A stretch of 45,455 nt of DNA, from positions 1 to 45,455 of the forward strand of contig WTXI01000291.1 in assembly GCA_022376515.1 (NCBI GenBank). Reading direction: 5' to 3'. This DNA comes from Lactifluus volemus (lineage: Eukaryota > Basidiomycota > Agaricomycetes > Russulales > Russulaceae). Numbering within the stretch: position 1 is the stretch's first letter; each line of letters opens with the position of its first letter. Positions 1 through 9,733 of this stretch are shown here, one piece after another. Below the pieces are notes generated by a model that saw only the letters and a list, made by a program, of their open reading frames with translations, made no database searches and was not told the origin of the DNA. Position numbers and translations under genes: made by a program.

Positions 1-2491
1 TGCTCAGCATCAAGAAGTGTCGGTCTTGCATCACGAGCATTGGGATCTCTGAACACATGGTTGCGGCTGATCAGCAGAAGGTAGGCGGCTCTTATCATGT
101 TACCTCATGTAGTAACTATTGGGTACAACTGCAGCAATTGAGGTTGAGAATCTGTTCTCTTGGATGATGCGTTCGCTTTCGTGCGGTATTTCGGGATGGC
201 AATATCAAGAAGTGTCCCGCATATATATATATCTGCTCTCCCTTTCGCGCCATCCTCTTCCCGCATCGTCGAGCGCCATCATCACCATTTCCCCCACACA
301 TTGATTTGAAACGCGGACAGTTGTCTGATTGGCCAGCATTGGAAATGTCGATTAAAGCTCACGATGGACCAGTCGAGTCTGTCGTATTCTCGCCAGATGG
401 ACAGCGGATCGCATCAGCGTCGCGAGATCGCACGATTCGAGTGTGGGATGCTACAACAGGGGAAATTGTAGCGGGGCCTTTTACTGGACACAGCAAATAT
501 GCGTTCTCTGTCGCATTCTCGCCAGACGGGAAACGCATCGCCTCGGCCTCGCAGGACTGCACGATTTGCGTGTGGGATGCTGCAACAGGGGAGGTCGTAG
601 CGGGACCATTTACTGGACACACGAGTTGGGTCAGATGCGTGGCATTCTCACCGAACGGGCAACAATCGCCTCTGCCTCGGACGATCGCACGATCCGTGTT
701 TGGGATGCTGCAACTGGAGAGGTCATAGCAGGCCCATTTATTGGACACATCGACGTGGTCTACTGTGTTACATTCTCAAGAGACGGGCAATGTATCGCCT
801 CGGCCTCTAAAGATTGCACGATTCGCATGTGGGATGCTGCAACCGGAGAGGTCGTAGCGGGCCCGTTTACTGGACACACCGACCGGATTATGTGTGTTGT
901 ATTCTCACCGGATGGGAAGCACGTCGCTTCAGCCTCGTACGATCGCACGATTCGTGTGTGGGATTCCGCAACAGGAGAGGTCGTAGCAGGCCCGTTTACT
1001 GGACACACCGGTCCTATCTACTCTATTGCATTCTCACCGGACGGGTCGCACATTACCTCAGCCTCGTATGATCGCACGATTTGCGTGTGGGACTCGGCAA
1101 CAGGGCAGATCGTAGCAGGGCCATTTACTGGCCATATTGACACGATATTTTCTGTTGCGCTTTCGCCAGACGGGCAGCGCATTGCCTCGGCCTCGTACGA
1201 TTGCACGGTTCGCGTGTGGGATGCCAAAAAAGGAGAGGGAAGGGGTTCATTTACTGGACATACCCAATCCATCTTTTCTGTTGCAATCTCAGCAGATGGG
1301 CAACGGATAGCCTCGGCCTCTCCAGATTGCACAGTTTGTGTGTGGGATGCCGCAACAGGAGAGGTCACAGCAGGTCCGTTTACTGGTCACACCGATTGGG
1401 TCATTTCTGTTTCTTTCTCGCCTGACGGGCAGCGGATCGCCTCAGCCTCGCGAGATGGCACGATTCGTGTGTGGGATACTGCAACAGGAAATATTTCAGC
1501 AGGCCCATTTACCGGACATACTGATATTATCTTCTCTGTTGCATTCTCGCCGGACGGACAACGCATCGCGTCGGCCTCGGAAGATCGCACTGTTCGTGTG
1601 TGGGATGCCATAACGGGAGAGGTTGTAGTGGGCCCCTTTACTGGACACACTGAGGGTGTCTGCTGTGCTGCATTCTCGCCGGACGGGAAGCGCATCGCGT
1701 CTTCCTCGAATGACTGCACGATTCGCGTATGGGATGCTGCGACAGGAGAGGCCGTAGCTGGCCCGTTTACTGGTCACACTGGAGGGGTCCAATTTATTGC
1801 ATTTTCACCAGATGGGCAGAGACTTGCCTCAGCCTCGTTTGATCGCACGATTCGTGTGTGGGATTCTGCGTCAGGACAAGTACTAGTGGGCCCATTTACT
1901 GGACACGGGGGTGTTGTTAGGTCTGTTGGATTCTCACCGGACGGGCGGCGCATTGCTTCTGCCTCGGATGATTGCACGATTCGCTTGTGGGATTCTGCAA
2001 CAGGGGTGGCCATAGCGGGCCCATTTATTGGACACACTGAGTTGGCCCTCTCCGCGTCATTCTCACCAGATGGGCAGCGGGTCATTTCGACCTCATATGA
2101 TCGCACGATTCGCATGTGGGATGCCACAACAAAACAGGATGTTGTGAGCTCGTCTACCGGACTCACCCCATCGACTAATCCTGGTGCGTCTACTCTGAAT
2201 GGGCAGCTTATCACCTCGACCTTACGAGATCACACGATTCATGTAGGGAAGCCCAGATTGGAAGATGTTGAGAAACATCACTTTATGGACAATTTCCCGA
2301 TCAATGATGATGGATGGATGTATGGGGAAGATGGAGAACTCCTTTTGTGGATTCCTCCGGTTCACCGTCCATACCTTCATAAAGCCAACACAGTCTGGAT
2401 TGCTGGCAAAGACAGAACGGAGGTAGATCTCTCAAACTTTGTGTATGGATTAAATTGGGCTATGGTATACGTTCATAGTTCATCTAAATAG
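1..2491 (+). pseudogene. NLR copy 1: NACHT-WD40 receptor, 3' part, frameshifted
   Basis: Only the end of the NACHT/linker exon (1-80), the last intron (81-134) and the WD40 exon (135-2491) are in the window; the 5' part lies outside. Fourteen WD40 repeats and the C-terminal cap can be aligned blade by blade with copies 3 and 4. The frame is broken several times: one base is missing near 66 (GCGGCTGAT against GCGGTCTGAT), about 10 and 4 bases are missing near 140 and 160 at the start of the last exon, one T is missing near 305, and one C is missing near 672 in blade 3. From about 672 to the TAG at 2489-2491 the frame is open. The 4- and 10-base losses are hard to explain as read errors, so I call this a pseudogene; the single-base gaps alone could be assembly errors. 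The C-terminal half is closest to copy 4. Confidence 0.85.
357..2164 (+). repeat. WD40 repeat array of NLR copy 1 (14 blades)
   Basis: Fourteen consecutive repeats of about 129 bp, each with the core FSPDG..IASAS.D.TIRVWD and ending in GPFTGH or a close variant. Blade 3 has the FSPNG variant and blade 7 the short AKKGEG variant. The frame breaks inside blade 3. Fourteen blades would make two seven-bladed propellers. Confidence 0.9.
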
Positions 2492-2664
2492 AGTCACATG
2501 TATATATGCAAACTCCGATTAGTGTATCGTACGAATTCAGGTAGCGCCAGCAACTCTGTCTGACATATGGCCAGTAGAATCGTCTTTCAATATTAGGTCA
2601 GGTACAGTCATTGCGGTAAACCCCATGGCATCCTAAAAGCAGTTAGATGCTTGTTTTCAGTTTA

Positions 2665-3745
2665 CTAGCTCTCCACGGAGAACTTAGGCCATTGCCCAAA
2701 AGTTGAACTCTTCTCGGAGTGTCGGATGAGCCTGCTTTTTGTCTCTTGCTCTTTCTCTCTGAAGTCGCTAATGGCATCGTGTATTTCGTCTGAGACATCA
2801 TTTTCTGGTTTGCAGAAGATACTGCAGCTGTCCAAAGACATCTAGAGATGGTGTGGTGTGTGTACCAAAGATTTATATGCATACAGTGACCCAACTTTGT
2901 TACGCTGACCGATGCCACATACCCTTCCACTCCCAAGGCTCGGATCTGGTCTGGACTCTGGAAGCCCTGCAGGAAGTAAATGAGGGGAACAAGGTTCAAT
3001 CCTTGGCCGTCTGGTATATTGATTATTTGAGGGGTGCATTGCACTGCGCCCGAGCCAGGTCTTGCCTGTGCCATGCAGTTCTGTGGCCACCTGATGAACC
3101 GTCTGAGGCTGCACCTCCAACAGGCGTTCTTGAGGGTTGCCATAGCGTCAGTACGTCGAGGGACGCCGAGTGTTAGTGTCATGGAGTAGAATTTATGAGT
3201 GGACCAGAAATCAAGCTAGGGTGACAGAGAGCGTGTATTGTGTAGGAGTCAGTACGACAACTGCAATTTTTATTTTGGACGACACGACGATGACGTCAGG
3301 ATTTAACAAACGAGTGGCTAGAGAAGCGGAAGGTAAGAATGGCGGCACCACGCACCTAGCGATCCTCTCCTTCCTACTCTTCCGCAAAGCCAATCCTTGC
3401 TCTTCTAAAGGCTTATCAAACGCGCCATGTGACTCCCAGGTTTCATTGAGATATCGGTGAACGAAGTCTTCTCGGAGCATAGAAAGTCAAAGTTACGGCC
3501 CAGTCAGGCCCATACGTCAAAAATGAGAGCTGTCTCAGACAGCCCATGCGGACGGGATTGCCGTCAAAGACTCGGATGTATGCGGATGGTTTGATGTCAC
3601 GTGCAATCTTGAGGCCTTGTTGGACACGAGTCGACGAACCTGGATCACGGGCAAGCACGTTGAGACGGACATACTGTTGAGGACCATCTAAATACCGATC
3701 GCAGCTCTTCTCTGATCAGGTTTGAGAAAGGGTGGTACAGTACGT
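2665..3745 (-). pseudogene. Degenerate minus-strand coding remnant, convergent to NLR copy 1
   Basis: I do not recognise the family. On the minus strand a plausible last exon (2665-2841) starts after a CTAG acceptor and encodes 58 residues beginning MSLDSCSIF and ending KFSVES before a TAG. It is acidic and charged in the middle (EKEQETKSR). Upstream an open stretch reads IYFLQGFQSPDQIRALG. Further upstream (about 3443-3745) another reads YVRLN, SSTRVQQGLKI, YIRVFDGNPVRM, but the frames do not join and stops intervene. The last exon is open in units 1, 2 and 4 with mostly conservative changes and is broken in unit 3. It could be the 3' end of a decayed gene or a small surviving one; the decayed reading is more likely. 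Confidence 0.4.
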
Positions 3746-3754
3746 ATCATAAAG

Positions 3755-3815
3755 TAATTAAATCTCTTATCGGACCTCAGAGCGGGAAAGAGAGACGAAA
3801 CAGGTACGCGAAACT
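3755..3815 (+). pseudogene. Short NLR 5'-end relic fused to the API5 fragment
   Basis: The stretch reading TAAATCTCTTATC..CTCAG..GGGAAAGAGAGACGAAACAGG matches the intron-1/exon-2 region of the longer NLR relics at 6912 and 32109, and through them the GGGAAAGAGAGACGG of the real NLR exon 2. It runs straight into API5-like sequence. The same junction occurs at about 16457, 28960 and 43785. Confidence 0.5.
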
Positions 3816-3849
3816 GCTGAGTTTGGTCGCGTTGAGCGATGTTCATTCG

Positions 3850-5560
3850 TCACTTGTCACCTATCCCGTCGTACGTTGCATGCACACATATACACGCACA
3901 CCCATCCATTTCCTGTCCTCAAGGAAGATGCTATCAACGCAATATATGACATTTGTGAAAACCAGACGTTCGTCGCTCGCCACACGCTATTCTATCCAAT
4001 CCCAAAGAAACTTGGTCTTCCCCTCCCCGCTTCATCTCCTAGATGCGGATTGAAGGATACAAGGCTATTGTTCGAATGTCAGAGGAGCATCTTATATGGG
4101 TAGAGAGGACGTCTTGGTGCAGTTACTTCAGAGCGGTGGGTGCCACATTCTCTTAGTTTTCTTTTCCCTCCCTCCGGAAAAAGAATTGCACCTTAATTCA
4201 TCGACGGTTTCCTCTAACCTCCTTTTTTTTTTTTCCCTTTTTTCATCAGATGAACCCACAGAGGTTGCGGTGGTCAATTGTCCAGCACCTCGAATTGGAT
4301 TACGCTGAGCGTTCTCAGCGATCAAATCGTTCCTCCAGACAAACCCATCACTTGCGCACCCTGGTCGTGGCGTTCCTCGCAGAAGACGTGCGGAGGTCCC
4401 TCCTGACCAAGTTGCAGGGCCGAGGGAACATCTGCGCGGAGCAAGACCAAGCGCCGATAGACACCCTCCTCAAGGTGAGAGAGATCTGTCGTCCCTGATC
4501 AACTCTCTTCTGGCGCTGACGAGAGAGTTACGGGGGTTTCGCGCAGTCCGTGTCCACATTTAGTGGCGCCTCCGCCTCCGCCTCGAAGATTACGAGGGAC
4601 ATTTTGGTTTTCCTACCCTCCTTCAACAGTGGCCGACCGACTGGATGCGGGAACGAACTATTTCAGGCGTTCCTTGCGCAGGCTATGTCTTTGCTCAAGG
4701 TGGACCTCGCGCCGAGGCGGATCCCTGCGAGCCAAGAGCGGGCCTCAAACTGTGCGACTTGTGTCCCGCGAAAAAGGCGTGTTGGACCCTTTCAAGCTCT
4801 TGCGCTTCTACTGCTCGTGGCTTGCAGCCACCAGACGGGTCCAGAGTCGGATGAGCTCGTCTCAATGTGGTGTCAAGTTGTGGACCCATTGGCCATCATC
4901 CTTCTGGTACGTTGGTCCGAGACAGCCTGCTACTCGGCACCACCTCTCATTTCCATTCTTTGCGATGCAGGCTTCCATTCGAATAGCCCCGTCAGATGTG
5001 CAGGCGTGGCGGTCGTGCGAAATGCTCTTGCGAACGAGTTAGCAGGTTGGTGGACCGTGACCTTGCGGTAAAGCTGACAGACGTGATCTTTTCTTTTTAT
5101 TTCCTTTTTCTCTGTGTCCAGAGGAAGGAAGAGCAAACAAATTGGAACATTTCTGCTCACCTCGCTGATGAAAAACTGAACCCAGTCCAAAGGGATAGGA
5201 GATCTCAGCATAGTCAGCCCTTTTCTTGTTTTTTTTTTCCTCGCCTTGCTCACCAGTTTCTTGCTGTTCGTCTTGCTAGTCGTTGACCCAGCTAGTCCCC
5301 CAACCGTCCACACTTCCTGTAAAACCAAAACCGTCGCTGCTCAATTCCAGATATCCACCTTGTTGCTGACGTAATCCTGACCAAACAGACGAAGAGGATT
5401 CAAAGTGTACCGCAAGGACGGGAGGGAGCGCAGAGGCTATATATCAGAGGACAAGATGCATGATAACGATGTCAGCCCAGGGACACCTCTTTGCATTCTG
5501 CGGGCTCGGGTGCCTCTAGCCCTGGAAGCGGAGCGGAAGACGCCCTTCAGACGAAGTGGC
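3850..5560 (+). pseudogene. API5: API5-like pseudogene A (type A)
   Basis: Remnant of an apoptosis-inhibitor-5 (API5/AAC-11) gene; the functional protein is a nuclear HEAT/ARM-repeat protein that restrains apoptosis. Recognisable pieces: EDAINAIYDICEN (about 3920), an exon starting after CTAG at 4043 (RIEGYKAIVRMSEE), DVLVQLLQS up to 4135, an intron 4136-4249, then DEPTEVAVV from 4250. Splicing CAGAGCG to ATGAACCC restores QSDEP, the expected family sequence. Later blocks: VVAFLAEDVRRSLLTKLQ (to 4474) and SKITRDILVFLPSF after the acceptor at 4546. Lesions: 7 bases lost in AGGACGTC (AGGAACGTGGACGTC in copies B and E) and about 8 bases lost after HLELD. The end is approximate. Confidence 0.7.
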
Positions 5561-6911
5561 TGAGGACGACCACTGACGAGACACCTTCACTGTTACTGCG
5601 CATTGGAAACGTGGAATGTCATTCTCCAGGGCCACGCAGTCGACAGGCGTCGAACTCAAAGTCCTCACCGGCGCTCCAAGCTCAATCCTCGGATTCTTCA
5701 AGGCGGATATCCACCTGGAGGGTCCCCCGAGTTTTCGCTAGGGCTCAGTATCAAAGGGGCTGTGCGGTTACATTCACATTCTCTGCTTAAAAGAAAGGGG
5801 AACGGGACATAGGAGGATTCGTTAGTGATTCGTTCAGGGTCCTACAGCGGAGCGGATCTTCATCGTATACGGGACTATGTGGTTATGTGGTATCTCTTGC
5901 TTCTTTATTCCGTGCTGTGTGCCTTCTGCTGTTTGTATATCATGATTTATCAACAATTGGTTGAGATTTTGCTTCAACCTCGCGAGCATCCCTCACAAAC
6001 CAACATACGGTACATCCGCATCCACGTCCACGTGCCAAAATCCCCAATTATTCTTACCAGTGTGCGAGTCGGTTGTGCATATATCCAAGATTTAAATGCG
6101 CGACGCGGATAACTTACAAGCTTACACTGCTTTCCGTTGGCTACTACGCACGTTTACGAATGTCATCACCCTCACAGAAAAAGTGCCGTGTAATGGAGAT
6201 GGCATTGACTCCGAGTCGGGTATACATCACAATCGCATTCGTGGTAATCTTATTTGTTTTTGTTGAAGCTTTTCTTGTGAAAGATTTCTTACCTCTGGAA
6301 ATATTCCGATCCGAGTCAGCGCTACCCCAACTTAGCCGACTCTGGTCCGCAATGTCCAGAATTTCCGCTCTATATCGACAAATGACCTCGATTTCCGCTC
6401 AACATCCGAGAGAACAGGCTTGTACGGTTTACGTCGGAGACCGGGAAGACAGTTTACAAAAAAGAGTCGATGAGCATTGAGAGGTTTCCCATTTTTCGGT
6501 TCCCCCACGGAAGTAAGTTATAGTAAAGCGGTGTGGGTGAACGGCCCGGGGAAGCGTAGGATTGCCCTGGCCGCCGATGACGAAGGCACGTCCTTCATCG
6601 GACTCCTCTGGCCTTCCGCAGCCAATCTCTCCTCCTCCTCGGCATCCAGAAACTCCTCCCAAATGGGCAATACACTCCAACAGTTTGAGGGACATGTCAA
6701 TCTTCAAATGAGGCCTGCAGCTGCAAGACACGAGTCGATGAACCCGAGGGCCGGTCTTGAAATGGAGATAGCCAACTACGATTATTATACGGGCATGCAC
6801 GTTGACATGTACAATCGGTAGGTATGGTTGTGATGACCAGTATATAGTTGAATACCGTCTAGAGATCGATCGCAGTTGAGAATCGTACATATACATATGA
6901 TCAGTCAGAGC
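5561..6911 (+). other. Spacer after API5 A
   Basis: No convincing gene. It holds a stretch with the frame VELKVLTGAPSSILG (about 5650-5700) that recurs after every API5 fragment and may be an old 3' remnant. The stretch about 6060-6500 is homologous to the 5' flank of the NLR genes (compare 9020-9380), including GAGGTTTCCCATTTTTCGG. A short open minus-strand piece near 6520-6700 (LPIWEEFLDAEEEERLAAE) is also present in unit 3, but it has no recognised family. Confidence 0.5.
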
Positions 6912-7013
6912 ATGCTGCTCCAGCCCGAGTCACTGGTACGTATTAAATCTCTTATCAGTTCTCAGGGCTTCCTCGCCTCAAAGTCTTCCCGGGGAAAGTG
7001 ACACGAAACAGGA
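6912..7013 (+). pseudogene. Relic of the NLR 5' end (exons 1-2), unit 1
   Basis: A degenerate copy of NLR exon 1, intron 1 and the start of exon 2: an ATG at 6912 with a GTACGT donor, a short intron ending CTCAG (about 6965), then CTTCCTCGCCTCAAAG..CCGGGGAAAG, which parallels LPPLKSLPGKE of the real receptors. The relic stops within exon 2 and continues directly into API5-like DNA. It is less well preserved than the counterpart at 32109. Confidence 0.6.
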
Positions 7014-7089
7014 ACGTGAAACTGCCGAGTTGTTTGGTCGCGCTTCTGTGCAACGTTCACCGGTAAATTCTATATACAGAGAAAACATG

Positions 7090-8490
7090 CCTTAGAGCAG
7101 GCGATGAAACTTGTTCATTCTCACAAACTTCCTCAAACGTCTGGCGGCGATGAATATTACCAAGTTTTTCAAGGCCTTTCCTGAGGAAGACCGATCAATG
7201 GCATATATGACCTTTGTGAAGATCATGATCCAGATGTTCGTCGCTCGCCACACGCTATCGCAAGAAACCTGATTTCCCCCCTCCCCGCTTCATCTCCTAG
7301 ATGCGAATTGAAGGATACAAAGCTATCGTTCGAATATCAGAGGAGCAGCCTAGATGGGTAGAGAGGAACGTGGACGTCTTGATGCAGTTACTTCAGAGCG
7401 GTGGGTGCCACATTCTCCACTTTTCACTTCCCTCCGACGGAAAAGAATTGCATCTTAATTCATCAACGATTCCCTCTCCCTCCTTTTTCCCTTTCCTTTC
7501 CTTTTTTTCTTTTCCTTTTTCATCAGATGAACCCGCAGAGGTTGCGGTAGTCAAGGCTGCGCCATATCCAGCACCTCGAATTGGACTCCAAGATTACGCT
7601 GAGCGTTCTCTGCGATCGAATCGTCCCCCCAGACGAACCCATGGAAGGCGAGGTCAAGGTCACTTGCGCACGCTGGTCGGGGCGTTCCTCGAAGAAGACG
7701 CGCGGAGGCCCCTTCTGACGAAGTTGCAGGGCCGAGGGAACACCTGCGCGGAGCAAGAACAAGCGCTGATAGACACCCTCCTTCATCCTTCCGGTACGTT
7801 GGTCCGAGACAGCCTGCCCGTCGTCACCACCTCTCATTTTCCATTATTTGCGACGCAGGCTTTCGTTCGAATAGCCGCGTCAGAGGCGGTCGTGAGAAAT
7901 GCTCTTGCGAAAGTGTCAGCAGGTTGGTGGACCGTGACCTTACGGGAAAGCTGACAGACCTGATCTTTTCTTTTTATTTTCTTTTGCTCGGTGTCCAGCG
8001 GAAGGAAGAGCAAACAAGTGGAACGTTTCTGCTCCCCTCCACTCGGTTCTGGTAGAGATTGCTCACCTTGCTGATGAAAAGCAGAACCCAGAGTCCAAAC
8101 GGGTAGGGGATCTCAGCGGGGTCAGCTCTTTTCTTGTTTTTTTTTTTTCTGGCCACGCTCACCAGTTTCTTGCTGTTTGTCTTGCTAGTTGTTGACCCAC
8201 ACAGTCCCCCAACCATCCTCGCTTCCTCTAAAACCATTGCCGTCGCCACTCCCAATTTCCAGATATCCACCTACCTGTTGACGTAATCCTGAACAAACGA
8301 AAAGCTGAGGAAGAGGATTCAGAGTGTACCGCAAGAACGGGAGGGAGCTCAGAGGCTATCTACCAGAGAACAAGATGCACGACAACGACGTCAGCCCAGG
8401 GACTCCTCATTGCATTCTGCAGGCTCGTGTGCGTCTAGCCCCGGAAGCGGAGCGGAAGACAGCCTTCAGACGAAGCGGCTGAGCACGACC
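7090..8490 (+). pseudogene. API5: API5-like pseudogene B (type B)
   Basis: Second API5 remnant of the unit and a different lineage from A. First block: FLKRLAAMNITKFFKAFP (about 7130-7180), then an indel breaks the frame. The exon from the CTAG at about 7300 is well preserved: RIEGYKAIVRISEEQPRW, ERNVDVLMQLLQS. It is followed by a pyrimidine-rich intron and DEPAEVAVVK. It keeps the 7 bases lost in type A. Next come LRTLVGAFLEEDARRPLLTK and EQEQALIDTLL. Here the sequence jumps straight to CCTTCCGGTACGTTGG, so the block that encodes SKITRDILVFLPS in the other copies is deleted. A 217-codon frame from 7301 to 7954 reads through an intron and is not a real product. Confidence 0.7.
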
Positions 8491-9733
8491 ACTGACGAGG
8501 AGACACCGTCACTGTTACTGCGCATGGGAAATGTGCAATGTCTTTCGCCAGGGCCGCGCACTCGACAGGCGTCGAACTCAAAGTCCCTACCGGCGCTTCA
8601 AGCTCAGTCCTCGGATTCGCCAAGGCATCCACCTGGAGGGTCCCCCGAATTTTCTCTAGGGCTAAGTATCAAAAGGGCTGCGCGGTTACATTCACATTCT
8701 ATGCTTGAAAGAATACATGAACGGGACGTAGGAGGATTCGTTAATGATTCGTTCAGGGTCCTACAGTAGAGCGCATCTTCATCGTATACGGGACTACGTA
8801 GTTGGCTGTCATGCACTCATTGAGTTCATATCTCTTGCCTTTTTATTCCCTGCTGTGTACCTTCTGCTGCTTGTAAATACAGTATAGTAAACCAACAATT
8901 GGTTGAGATTCCGTTTCAAACTCGCAACCTTGCGGGCGTCACCAAACCAACATGCGGTACATCCTCATCCACATCCTCGTTCCAAAATCCCGAATTCTAT
9001 CCTTCCCAGTGAGTGAGTCGGTTGTGCATATATCCAAATTTCAAACGCGCGACGCGAACGACTTGAAGCTTACGAGCTTACACCATTGCGTTCCGTTGGC
9101 TATTACACATGTCTGCGAATGTCATCATCCTCACAGACAAAGTCCCGCGTAATGATCTTATTTGCTTTGTAAGCTTGTCTTGTGAAAGGTTTCTTCTAAA
9201 CTTACCTCGGGAGATTTTCCGATCAGCGCTACCCACAATGTCCAGAATTTCCGCGCTATATCGACAAATGACTTCGATTTCCTCTCAATATCCGAAAGAA
9301 CCGGATTGTACGGTTTACGTCGGAGACAGGGAAGACAGTTGACAAAATAAGAGTCGATAGACCTTGAGAGGTTTCCCATTTTTTCGGTTCCCCCGTGGAA
9401 CTACTCACCACTGGCCATCTCGCCAGCGCTTTTTCTCTGACAGTTGTTTGGTTGTTTGTTCCCCATCATGAAGCGCCCTCACAAAACGTGGACACCTAGG
9501 TACGCACCAGTGGTTATCTCAACTTCTCACTTCGGTCTACGATGTCTCTCGCACAACCAAAATCGTATGTCAAATTCTCTCACCCGATGTTCCCCGATGT
9601 TAACCATTACTGCAGCCCGGATCCTCAAATATCCGAAATCAGGTACATCACTTACTTCCATTCAGCTTCATTTCTATGTCTGCTCACAAAACTGCCTTTG
9701 ATCAGTGATCAAGTCAGCAAAACACCACCGAAC
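8491..9733 (+). promoter_or_regulatory. Spacer and 5' flank/leader of NLR copy 2
   Basis: Shares 8580-8650 (VELKV..TGAS remnant) and 9020-9380 with the other spacers. From about 9420 (CAGTTGTTTGGTTGTTTGTTCCC) to the start codon the sequence is shared only by the three full NLR genes here, so promoter and leader should lie in it. An upstream ATG (about 9541, MSLAQP) is in frame with the NLR start here and in copy 4. It is out of frame in copy 3, and the copies differ by indels that are not multiples of three, so I treat it as untranslated leader or upstream ORF. No clear TATA box or terminator was identified. Confidence 0.45.

Noticed and set aside
357..2164. WD40 arrays as a CRISPR or satellite array
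   Set aside because: Repeats are in frame, encode FSPDG..VWD blades, have no unique spacers, and lie in eukaryotic exons.
359..2214. Many antisense and alternate-frame ORFs across the four WD40 arrays
   Set aside because: They recur with the 129-bp repeat period and mirror the sense blades (for example [16 protein letters not shown]), so they are shadows of a low-stop repeat.
443..2491. A 682-codon ORF starting at 443 as an independent gene
   Set aside because: Its first part is the wrong frame of WD40 blades 1-2. It only becomes true WD40 sequence after the frameshift near 672.
7301..7954. A 217-codon API5-like ORF as a functional protein
   Set aside because: It reads through an intron, mixes frames of the API5 exons and lacks the LVFLPS exon.
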